Source: an uncultured Paracoccaceae bacterium | Lineage (GTDB): Bacteria; Pseudomonadota; Alphaproteobacteria; Rhodobacterales; Rhodobacteraceae | Assembly (NCBI GenBank): GCA_947497985.1 | Contig: CANMIX010000002.1 | Location: 1-64,000, forward strand | Reading direction: 5' to 3' | Length of the DNA: 64,000 nt | Translations under genes and position numbers: made by a program | Shown here: piece after piece, positions 54,482 through 61,912 of the stretch | How the letters are laid out: the number at the start of each line of letters is the position of its first letter | Numbering within the stretch: position 1 is the first letter of the stretch | Notes under the pieces: generated by a model | What the model saw: only the letters and a program-made list of their open reading frames with translations | What the model was told of the DNA's origin: nothing | Database searches by the model: none

Positions 54482-55270
54482 TCATACAGTGCCGCCCAAA
54501 CTGCCTTCCAGCTGGACCAACTCCTGACCACCGGCCATCAGATCCTGCAGCTCTTCTGGAGTGATTTCACCGCGTTGTGCAGTGCCCAAGGTTTTGCCGC
54601 GGTTCAGCACGGTGAAACGATCGCCCACCGCCATCGCGTGGCGGACGTTGTGGGTGATAAAGACAACCGCGATGCCCTGTTTGCGCACCTTGTCGATGGT
54701 GGCTAGAACATTTGCGGTTTGCCGCACACCCAAGGCCGAGGTTGGCTCATCCAAGATCAGAACCTTGGCGCCGAAATAGACCGCGCGAGCAATTGCCACC
54801 GTCTGACGCTCACCACCGGACAATGTGCCCACCGCCTGATCCGGCCCCCGTAGGTTGATACCCATTTTGCGCATCTCATCCATGGTGACCGTATTGGCGT
54901 GATCATGGTCGAACAGTTTCAACGGGCCCACGCTTTTGACCGGCTCATTGCCCATAAAGAAATTGCGGCTGACAGACATCAACGGGATCATCGCCAGATG
55001 CTGGTGCACGGTGGCAATCCCGGCTGAGATCGCATCGCGCGGATCGGCAAAGTGCATTTCCTTGCCTTCGAACAGGATCTCACCATGGGTGGGTTTATGC
55101 ACGCCCGACATAGTTTTGATAAAGGTGGACTTCCCGGCGCCGTTGTCGCCCAACAGGCAGTGGCATTCGCCGGGGAACACATCAACCGAGACACCGGCCA
55201 ACGCGATTACGCTGCCAAAATGTTTCTCGATGTTCTGCATCTTGATGATCGGAGTTTTATCGCTGCTCAT
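54482..55270 (-). CDS. Sugar/inositol ABC transporter ATP-binding protein (single-domain FrcA type)
   Basis: A 262-residue ABC ATPase with Walker A GDNGAGKSTFIK, signature LSGGERQTVAIARA, Walker B VLILDEPTSALG and switch His in VFITHNVRHAMAVGD. It belongs to the carbohydrate uptake CUT2 group but has one ATPase domain, as FrcA does, rather than two as in RbsA. ATG 55270 has GGGGAG upstream; a TTG two codons earlier is less likely. It begins two bases after the permease stop. Given the adjacent inositol genes, inositol is the probable substrate. Confidence 0.9.
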   Translation of the reverse strand: MSSDKTPIIKMQNIEKHFGSVIALAGVSVDVFPGECHCLLGDNGAGKSTFIKTMSGVHKPTHGEILFEGKEMHFADPRDAISAGIATVHQHLAMIPLMSVSRNFFMGNEPVKSVGPLKLFDHDHANTVTMDEMRKMGINLRGPDQAVGTLSGGERQTVAIARAVYFGAKVLILDEPTSALGVRQTANVLATIDKVRKQGIAVVFITHNVRHAMAVGDRFTVLNRGKTLGTAQRGEITPEELQDLMAGGQELVQLEGSLGGTV

Positions 55271-55272
55271 GA

Positions 55273-56397
55273 TCAACGCTCCCCTGTGATGATGCGACGG
55301 ATGTAGGTGTTCAGGATCACAGCGCCCAGAAGGATGATGCCGAGGAACACGCGGAACAGTGAGCTTTCGACGCCGGCAAAGAACAGACCCTGCTGCACGA
55401 CACCAAAGATCAGCGCCCCAAGGGCTGCGCCCAGAACCGAGCCATAACCACCAGTCAAAAGCGCGCCGCCGATGACCACGGCGATGATCGCCTCAAATTC
55501 CTTCAACAGACCACGGTCTGCACCGGCCGAGCCAAATTCCATCACCTGACAGACCGCGAAAACGGTTGCACAGAAGGCGGTGAACATGAACATCAGGACT
55601 TTTACCTTGTTCACGGGCACGCCCGAGTTGCGCGCTGCTTCGGCGTCGCCACCGGCCGCAAAGATCCAATTGCCGAATTTGGTTTTGGTCAACAGGATAT
55701 GGCCAAAAATGATCAGGACGATGGCCCAGATGATCAACATCGGGATGCCGTCCACCACAGGCTGGCCCTGACGGCTGCCACGGGTGAAGGTTGCGATCAG
55801 GCCTGCGTCGCCCATCCATTGGAACAGACCGCCCAAGATCTTGCCGCCAAAGATTGGGGCCAGCCAGTCACCTTCGGCCACGTCTTTGATGCCACCAATG
55901 ATGGTCTTACGTTCGATAACCTGCGGCAAAAAGATGGTGAAGCCACGCAGGATGAACAGGAAGGCAAGCGTCACAATAAAGCTGGGAAGACCGGTTCGGA
56001 TCACGATGAAACCGTTGACGGCGCCGATTGCGGTGCACAGGACAAAGGTCACAATGATGGCCATCCAGACGGGCCAACCCAGCGTGACCGCAAAGATCGC
56101 GATCATCATGCCGGCGAAACCGATCATGGACCCGACCGACAGGTCAAACTCGCCTGCGATCATCAGCAGACATGCGCCCACCGCGATGATCATGAATTGG
56201 GCCGAAACAACCGACCAGTTCATGGCGCCCTGGGCGCTGAACATGCCGCTGTCAAAAGCGAACAAAAGGAAAAAGGTGAATACCGCAATAGTGCCGACGA
56301 TGCCGCCGAGTTCGGGGCGGATCAGCGCTTTGCGCAGGGCCGAGATCTCTTTGATACGTTCATCGGCTACGGGGGTGGATTGAGCAGCTTCGCTCAT
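55273..56397 (-). CDS. Sugar/inositol ABC transporter permease (CUT2 type)
   Basis: A 374-residue BPD_transp_2 permease with about ten helices. Typical CUT2 sequence: MIAVGACLLMIAGEFDLSVGSMIGFAGM, NGFIVIRTGLPSFIVTLAFLFILRG, GGDAEAARNSGVPVNKVKVLMF and AVVIGGALLTGGYGSVLGAALGAL. ATG 56397 has AAGGG upstream; the open frame extends nine codons further without support. It follows the binding-protein gene after an 89-bp gap with a hairpin and is coupled to the ATPase gene. Confidence 0.92.
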   Translation of the reverse strand: MSEAAQSTPVADERIKEISALRKALIRPELGGIVGTIAVFTFFLLFAFDSGMFSAQGAMNWSVVSAQFMIIAVGACLLMIAGEFDLSVGSMIGFAGMMIAIFAVTLGWPVWMAIIVTFVLCTAIGAVNGFIVIRTGLPSFIVTLAFLFILRGFTIFLPQVIERKTIIGGIKDVAEGDWLAPIFGGKILGGLFQWMGDAGLIATFTRGSRQGQPVVDGIPMLIIWAIVLIIFGHILLTKTKFGNWIFAAGGDAEAARNSGVPVNKVKVLMFMFTAFCATVFAVCQVMEFGSAGADRGLLKEFEAIIAVVIGGALLTGGYGSVLGAALGALIFGVVQQGLFFAGVESSLFRVFLGIILLGAVILNTYIRRIITGER

Positions 56398-56447
56398 GAC
56401 AGCGCCCTTTCGCAATACTTGCAATGTGCCAAGATGGGGATGGGATC

Positions 56448-56473
56448 GGGCGTCCGAAGTATGACGGACGCCC
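56448..56473 (-). promoter_or_regulatory. Intercistronic hairpin after the inositol-locus binding-protein gene
   Basis: GGGCGTCCG (56448-56456) and CGGACGCCC (56465-56473) form a perfect 9-bp stem with an 8-nt loop, 13 bases after the binding-protein stop. No U-tract follows on the minus strand. Probably stabilises the upstream message or reduces permease/ATPase expression. Confidence 0.62.
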
Positions 56474-56486
56474 TTAAGTTTCGGAA

Positions 56487-57434
56487 TTAACGGTATTCGC
56501 CCGCGAATTCTTCGATTTTGGTCAGACCGTCAGCAGTTACAAAACCGGGACCGGAGTTGATGTTGTTGCCGGGAAGAACGCCGTAACGGTGGTAGTTGGT
56601 CATCACAACAACCGGCAGGTAGGCCTGCAGGAAGGGTTGTTGGTCGATGCCCCATTCAATCGTGCCGTCCTTGATCCCTTTGACGATTTCGCCGCCCAGA
56701 TCGAAGGTGCCGAAATAGATGTCACCCGCCATGCCGTTCTCTTCCAGCGCCAGCAGGGTGGGGTCAGCGGAAACCGGACCCAGTGTCAGAACCGCATCTG
56801 TGTCTGGGTTGGCAGACAGATAGGCCAACACGCGGTTTTTGATTTCAGACGGGTCTTGGCCCGCGTCGATCATCTGGGTGCCAAGGTCGATACCAAGACC
56901 GTCAGCAAAGCCCTGGCAACGCTCGGACGACGATGGCTGGACGATATAGTGGTTCACGCAGAGGAACGAACCAATGCCGTCACCCTTGGCGCGCAGACCA
57001 GCGGCGTAACCGGCGTCATATTCGGGCTGGCCCACATACATCAGTGCACCCAATTCGCGGGCAATGTCGGGAGAGCCGGTGTTCATGATGATCACGTCCA
57101 CACCGCTATCGATTGCAGATTGGATCGGACCGCTCAGGATGTCGGGATCAGCCAGGGTGGTGATGATACCATTGGGGCCGGATGCGGCGGCCTGTTCGAT
57201 GATACGCGCCATATCCGCAAGGTCGCCGGTGGGCGGGTTACGGTATTCAACTTCTACGTTCATCTGCTCACCCGCAAGGGCGATGCCGTTTTTGATGGTG
57301 TTCCACCAGCTGTCGCTGTCAGGCGCGTGGCTGACAAGAATATATTTCTCACCTTCGGCCACTGCGGTTGTTGCTGCGGCCATTGGAACCGCTGCTACGG
57401 ATGCCATGGCAAGTGTCTTTACAAATGAAATCAT
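56487..57434 (-). CDS. Sugar/inositol ABC transporter substrate-binding protein (RbsB/PBP type I)
   Basis: A 315-residue periplasmic binding protein. Signal peptide MISFVKTLAMASVAAVPMAAATTAVA, cleavage near 26. The Peripla_BP_4 fold shows YILVSHAPDSDSWWNTIKNGIALAGEQMNVEVEY, IIEQAAASGPNGIITTLADPD, VIIMNTGSP and VLTLGPVSADPTLLALEENG. ATG 57434 has GGAGG upstream. It heads the ABC operon, divergent from the LacI gene, with a 22-bp palindromic operator 84 bases upstream. Inositol as ligand is inferred from the locus. Confidence 0.91.
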   Translation of the reverse strand: MISFVKTLAMASVAAVPMAAATTAVAEGEKYILVSHAPDSDSWWNTIKNGIALAGEQMNVEVEYRNPPTGDLADMARIIEQAAASGPNGIITTLADPDILSGPIQSAIDSGVDVIIMNTGSPDIARELGALMYVGQPEYDAGYAAGLRAKGDGIGSFLCVNHYIVQPSSSERCQGFADGLGIDLGTQMIDAGQDPSEIKNRVLAYLSANPDTDAVLTLGPVSADPTLLALEENGMAGDIYFGTFDLGGEIVKGIKDGTIEWGIDQQPFLQAYLPVVVMTNYHRYGVLPGNNINSGPGFVTADGLTKIEEFAGEYR

Positions 57435-57517
57435 ACTTTCCTCCCGTGTCGCGCCGCCTCCGTGCGGCGTTTGAGGCAAATGTGCCTCGACGACTCGAGA
57501 TAAACACATCTCAAATC

Positions 57518-57539
57518 GTTTTGCAACCGGTTGCAAAAC
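57518..57539. promoter_or_regulatory. LacI-family operator 1 of the inositol regulon
   Basis: A perfect 22-bp palindrome with core TTTTGCAACCGGTTGCAAAA (57519-57538), flanked by G and C. The CCGG centre and TTGCAA arms are typical of LacI-family operators. It lies between the ABC binding-protein gene and the LacI gene. The same 20 bases recur at 61817-61836. Confidence 0.92.
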
Positions 57540-57614
57540 CTCCGCGAACGATTCATGCTGAAAGAAATTGAAATCCGCGATAAATCTTTCTTACTGAATT
57601 TCGGGAATAGGCAC

Positions 57615-58613
57615 ATGGTTGTAACGCTTAAAGAGGTCGCCGAACGGGCGGGAGTCTCACGTTCTGCCGTATCGCGGACGTTTACGGATGGGGCGTCCGT
57701 ATCTGACAAGATGCGGCGCAAAGTCGAAAAAGCGGCGCGCGATTTGGGATACAGCCCCAACGCATTGGCGTCATCGCTGACCACCGGGCGGACCAAATTG
57801 ATTGGTCTGGTGTCCAATAACTTTCACAACCCGATTTTCCTGCAAGTTTTCGACCAGTTCACCAAGGGCCTGCAAGAACGTGACCTGCGCCCATTGCTGG
57901 TAAACCTGTCCAGCGAAACCAATCCCGAGGCCTCCGTTAGGATGCTGCGCCAATACAGTGTTGATGGGGTTGTTGTGGCCTCCTCCACCTTGCCGCCCTT
58001 GTTTGCCAAAGCGTTTCGTGAGGCGGATATTCCAGTGGTGCATTCCTTTGGTCGGTCCTCATCAGCGCCCGAAGTACATGTGGTTGGCATCGACAATGTG
58101 GAATGCGGACGGATGGCCGCACGCGAGCTGGTGCGACGTGGGTACAAGCGCGTGGGTTTTATGGGCGGGCCTGAGGCGGCGACATCCACACAGGATCGCT
58201 TCACCGGGTTTATGTCTGAGATGGCAGCTCATAAGGAAATCCAGACCAGCTATAGCTTTGCGCAGGCCTATTCATATCAGGCGGGCCGGCGCGAGATGCT
58301 GCGCCTGCTGAAAACCACCCCGGCCGAGGCCTATTTCTGCGGCGATGACGTCCTGTCGATCGGGGCCCTGTCCGCGATTGATGACAGCGCCTATAGCTGC
58401 CCACAAGACATTGGAATCATTGGGCTGAACGATATGGAAATGGCCCAATGGGAAAGCATCAACCTGACCACGATCCATCAGCCGATCCGGGAGATTATCA
58501 ATTCGTCGATTGAGCTGATGGTGGCGATGCTGGATACGCCCAACCGCTATCCGGAGGCGCGAATTTTTCCCTGTTCGGTGATTGAACGGGGCACGTTGCG
58601 CCCCGCTCCTTAA
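57615..58613 (+). CDS. LacI-family regulator of the inositol locus
   Basis: A 332-residue regulator. The LacI HTH at residues 3-50 has TLKEVAERAGVSRSAVSRTFTDGASVSDKMRRKVEKAARDLGYSPNALA with the minor-groove hinge in the usual place. The effector domain (about 60-330) resembles periplasmic sugar-binding proteins. ATG 57615 puts the HTH at the N terminus; an earlier ATG at 57555 would add 20 unlikely residues. Two identical palindromes, one before this gene and one before iolD, are its probable operators. It likely derepresses on an inositol metabolite. Confidence 0.9.
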   Translation: MVVTLKEVAERAGVSRSAVSRTFTDGASVSDKMRRKVEKAARDLGYSPNALASSLTTGRTKLIGLVSNNFHNPIFLQVFDQFTKGLQERDLRPLLVNLSSETNPEASVRMLRQYSVDGVVVASSTLPPLFAKAFREADIPVVHSFGRSSSAPEVHVVGIDNVECGRMAARELVRRGYKRVGFMGGPEAATSTQDRFTGFMSEMAAHKEIQTSYSFAQAYSYQAGRREMLRLLKTTPAEAYFCGDDVLSIGALSAIDDSAYSCPQDIGIIGLNDMEMAQWESINLTTIHQPIREIINSSIELMVAMLDTPNRYPEARIFPCSVIERGTLRPAP

Positions 58614-58631
58614 GCGTTTTGGCCTGTAAGT

Positions 58632-59765
58632 TTAGCGGTACATTGGCGGACGTGCGTCCACCCAGGCCCCATCTTGTTTGGCAGAGCTGACCGCGCTGTG
58701 CACGGCGGCCATAGAGCGCACGCCGGCGGCTGCATCAGGCAGGCCATTGCGCGCTTCACCCTGAATGGCATCCGCCAGATCGCAATAAATATTGGCCACG
58801 GCCAGCGGGAACCCTTCGGGGTGGGCAATGGACACACGGCTGAGGCGTTGCGCGTCTTCGTGCAGGCCGCTTTCGCCTTTTTCAATGATCTGAGTGCGTC
58901 CGCCAACTGGGGTATAAATCAGCTGGTTTGGCTGCTCAGACGTCCATTTAAAACCACCGGTTTCGCCAAAGATCTGGATTTCAAACCCATGTTGGCGACC
59001 AATCGCAACAGAAGAAGTCCATAGACGCCCAACTGTGCCACCGCTCATGCGAAAATTCACCATTGCATCGTCTTCCAGCTCGCGGCTGGCGATGGTGGAG
59101 GCAAAATCGGCAGACAGGGTTTCAACCTCATCATTGCAGATAAAGCTGGCCATATGCAGCGCGTGAATGCCGCAATCGGCAAACTGGCCCGACACACCCG
59201 CCATCGCCGGGTCATAGCGCCAGCGCACACGGGGGTTATCCGCGTCCGTCGCATCGCCGTGGTGGCCATGGCTGAAGTTGGTGACAACTAGCCGCACTTT
59301 GCCGATCTCACCTGCGGCGACCATTGCACGGGCCTGACGCACCATTGGGTAGGCCGAATAGCAATAGTTTACCGCGCAGATTTTCCCTGTCTTTTCAGAG
59401 ACACGCACGATTTCTTCGCCTTCTTCGACGGTCATGGTCATGGGCTTTTCGCACAGAACATTGAACCCCGCTTCGAGGAAAGATTTGGTGATCTCAAAGT
59501 GGGTGGAGTTCGGCGTTGCAACCGTTACCAAATCGACGCGGTCAGCACGATCTTTTTCGCCTGCCAGCATCTCGGTCCAGTCGCCATAGGCGCGATCGGA
59601 AGCAACACCCAAACGTTGGGCATATTCGCGCCCGGCTTCGGGACGGTGGTCCAATGCGCCCGCGGCCAGTTCAAAGCGCCCATCCGCAAGCGCGCCGAGA
59701 CGGTGTGCCGGTCCGATTTGGCTGCCTTCGCCGCCGCCAATCATTCCCCATTTTAACTTGGTCAT
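58632..59765 (-). CDS. Gfo/Idh/MocA-family dehydrogenase (inositol locus, copy A)
   Basis: A 377-residue NAD(P)-dependent oxidoreductase. The N-terminal Rossmann fold has GMIGGGEGSQIGPAHRLGAL and the family motif NVLCEKPMTMT, whose Lys is catalytic; the C-terminal half has the substrate motif QFADCGIHALHMASFI with the Asp and His. The family includes inositol and scyllo-inositol dehydrogenases. Last gene of a three-gene leftward unit (60687-61790, 59777-60670, this one), 11 bases after the IolE-like gene and convergent with the LacI gene, 18 bases between stops. Exact inositol isomer unknown. Confidence 0.87.
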   Translation of the reverse strand: MTKLKWGMIGGGEGSQIGPAHRLGALADGRFELAAGALDHRPEAGREYAQRLGVASDRAYGDWTEMLAGEKDRADRVDLVTVATPNSTHFEITKSFLEAGFNVLCEKPMTMTVEEGEEIVRVSEKTGKICAVNYCYSAYPMVRQARAMVAAGEIGKVRLVVTNFSHGHHGDATDADNPRVRWRYDPAMAGVSGQFADCGIHALHMASFICNDEVETLSADFASTIASRELEDDAMVNFRMSGGTVGRLWTSSVAIGRQHGFEIQIFGETGGFKWTSEQPNQLIYTPVGGRTQIIEKGESGLHEDAQRLSRVSIAHPEGFPLAVANIYCDLADAIQGEARNGLPDAAAGVRSMAAVHSAVSSAKQDGAWVDARPPMYR

Positions 59766-59776
59766 GGCCGTGTTCC

Positions 59777-60670
59777 TCAGTTAAATCCGATGGATTCCAA
59801 AAATTCGCGGTTTTTGCGGGCGTCACCGACGGGATCGGGATCCAGCAGCGGATCGCAGTCTTGTTCAACGGTGCACCAACCGGTGAAACCCGCGTCCAAC
59901 AACACCTGACGGACGGCCTGGAAATCCACGTCGCCGTCACCTAGATTGCAGAAAATACCCTGACCGCAGGCATCGTAGAAACCGGTGCGGTTTGCGATGA
60001 CCTCGGCTTTGACGGCTGGGGCGATATCTTTGAAATGCATATAGGAAATACGATCCACATTGCGTTTCATAAAGGCAACCGGATCAAATCCCGCATAGGA
60101 ATGGTGGCCGGTGTCAAAACAGATCTTGAGGATCTTTTCGTCGACTTCATTGAGCAAACGGTCCAGCTCGGGCTCAAAATCCATGAAGCCAGCCGCATGG
60201 GCGTGAATGCCAACGGTCAGCCCGTATTCTTCGGTGCCGATACGTGCGGTTTCGGCGATGCGGTCGCGGTATGCGGTCCACTCGGCCTTGTCCATCTGCT
60301 CGGCCTCAGACGCACGCCCCGCAGTAGGTGCGCGACGGGGAGAGATCGAGTCGATCAACACCATATGTTCCGCGCCGTGCGCCTTGAGCGCGCGGGCGGT
60401 GCGATGGGTGGCGTCCAGCACCTCATCAAAGGCGGCGGGATCGTGATAGGGGCGAAAAACCACGCCGCCGATCAATTCCAGATCATGTTCTGCCAGCGCA
60501 TCCGCCAGTTCGGCCGGATCTTCGGGCATATAGCCAACAGGGCCAAGTTCGATGCCCTTATAGCCAGCAGTGGCGCAATCCTTCAGGACGCTTTTCCACG
60601 TGGGGTTACGGTCATCGTCTGCAAATTCAACACCCCAGGAACAGGGCGCATTTCCGATTCTGATTGTCAT
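59777..60670 (-). CDS. iolE: IolE/MocC-like TIM-barrel protein (inosose dehydratase or isomerase)
   Basis: A 297-residue AP_endonuc_2-type TIM barrel. It begins TIRIGNAPCSWGVEFADDD, contains GYKGIELGPVGY, GIHAHAAGFMDFEPELDRLL, the metal-site CFDTGHHSYAGFDPV and YMHFKDIAP, and ends WCTVEQDCDPL. Residue pattern and length match IolE (2-keto-myo-inositol dehydratase) and MocC-type rhizopine proteins; IolI-type isomerases are another option. ATG 60670 has GGAGAG upstream; the longer frame to 60862 is unsupported. It lies between the two Gfo/Idh genes. Confidence 0.83.
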   Translation of the reverse strand: MTIRIGNAPCSWGVEFADDDRNPTWKSVLKDCATAGYKGIELGPVGYMPEDPAELADALAEHDLELIGGVVFRPYHDPAAFDEVLDATHRTARALKAHGAEHMVLIDSISPRRAPTAGRASEAEQMDKAEWTAYRDRIAETARIGTEEYGLTVGIHAHAAGFMDFEPELDRLLNEVDEKILKICFDTGHHSYAGFDPVAFMKRNVDRISYMHFKDIAPAVKAEVIANRTGFYDACGQGIFCNLGDGDVDFQAVRQVLLDAGFTGWCTVEQDCDPLLDPDPVGDARKNREFLESIGFN

Positions 60671-60686
60671 CTTTTCTCTCCGATGC

Positions 60687-61790
60687 TCAGAAACTGTTGA
60701 GATCTTTCCAGCTGCCGTCTGCGTTTGAGGCATGGGCAGCGGTGACGACACGATTGACATCGTGGCCGTCGCGGAATGTGGGCCAGACCGGTTCGCCGGT
60801 CTCGATCGCGCGCAAAAAGTCGCGCGCTTCGATAATGATTTGATCCTGATAGCCGGTGCCATGGCCGGGACCCTGACAGAAGGCCGCGTAATTGGGGTGC
60901 GCCGGACCAGTCAATATTTTGGTAAAGCCGCGCGTGGCTTCGGGTTCATCCATCCGATAGAGCCACAGCGCGTTCTGATCTTCTTGATCAAAGCGAATTG
61001 CGCCTTTTGTGCCTGTGATTTCATAGGCATAGCCCATTTTGCGCCCGGTCGCGACACGAGAGAAGAACATATGCCCCATCGCGCCGTTTTCAAACCGGCA
61101 CATCATCTGCGCCTGATCATCATTGGTCACCTCACCGCCGGGGCGAGTTTTGTGAACGGTTTCAACCTGGGCCGAAAGTTTGGCGATCGGGCCCATCAGG
61201 GCAAGGGCGGCATTGATCATATGCGGGGCCAGATCGCCCATGGTGCCATTGGCCATGCCTGTGGTGCGCCATGTGGCGGGTTCCTGCGGGTCGGCATAAA
61301 AATCTTCGGTGTGTTCACCACGAAACCAAGTCACGTCACCGATCACGTCATCAGCGATCAGCTGACAGGCGAATTGGCTGGCAGGGGTGCGGATATAGTT
61401 GAAACCAACCATGTTGGGCGCACCTGATGCATCGGCGGCCGCGACCATTGCGGCGCTGTCGTCCAATGACGCGCCCAAGGGTTTTTCGCAGAACACCGGT
61501 TTTTTAAGGGCAAAGGCGGCCTCGGCGATCTCGCGGTGGGTTTCTTGTGGGGTTGCAATTACCAGCGCTTCGACCTTGGGGTCATTGACCAATACACGCC
61601 AATCATCGGTGGCGCGTTGAAATCCATAGGCTGCGCGATAGCGTTCGGCGCTAACCATCGTGGAGGCAGCAACCATTTCCAAACGCGGCCTGAGCGCCGG
61701 ATTGAATACGGGTCCCACGGCAGCCATTGCAGCCGCGTGGGCCTTGCCCATGTAGCCTCCGCCAAGGATGCCGATCCCAATTTCCGTCAT
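60687..61790 (-). CDS. Gfo/Idh/MocA-family dehydrogenase (inositol locus, copy B)
   Basis: A 367-residue dehydrogenase with Rossmann motif GILGGGYMGKAHAAAM, catalytic Lys in VFCEKPLGAS and the C-terminal GDLAPHMINAALALMG with the Asp-His pair. It is only distantly related to copy A. It is the first gene of the leftward unit, divergent from iolD across a 122-bp gap holding LacI operator 2. Likely a myo- or scyllo-inositol (or inosose) dehydrogenase; which of the two copies does the IolG reaction cannot be told. Confidence 0.87.
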   Translation of the reverse strand: MTEIGIGILGGGYMGKAHAAAMAAVGPVFNPALRPRLEMVAASTMVSAERYRAAYGFQRATDDWRVLVNDPKVEALVIATPQETHREIAEAAFALKKPVFCEKPLGASLDDSAAMVAAADASGAPNMVGFNYIRTPASQFACQLIADDVIGDVTWFRGEHTEDFYADPQEPATWRTTGMANGTMGDLAPHMINAALALMGPIAKLSAQVETVHKTRPGGEVTNDDQAQMMCRFENGAMGHMFFSRVATGRKMGYAYEITGTKGAIRFDQEDQNALWLYRMDEPEATRGFTKILTGPAHPNYAAFCQGPGHGTGYQDQIIIEARDFLRAIETGEPVWPTFRDGHDVNRVVTAAHASNADGSWKDLNSF

Positions 61791-61816
61791 GCTTGCGCCC
61801 TTTCTTCAAAAATATA

Positions 61817-61836
61817 TTTTGCAACCGGTTGCAAAA
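61817..61836. promoter_or_regulatory. LacI-family operator 2 of the inositol regulon
   Basis: TTTTGCAACCGGTTGCAAAA, identical over 20 bases to the operator at 57519-57538. It lies 27 bases upstream of the leftward dehydrogenase gene and 77 bases upstream of iolD, so one repressor dimer could control both directions. Confidence 0.92.
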
Positions 61837-61912
61837 CTAGTATCTTGAGAATCAAATCCGCGCAAGCTGCATTCGCTGCTGCGACAAAATTTCCGGAAGG
61901 GTCGCTTGAGAT

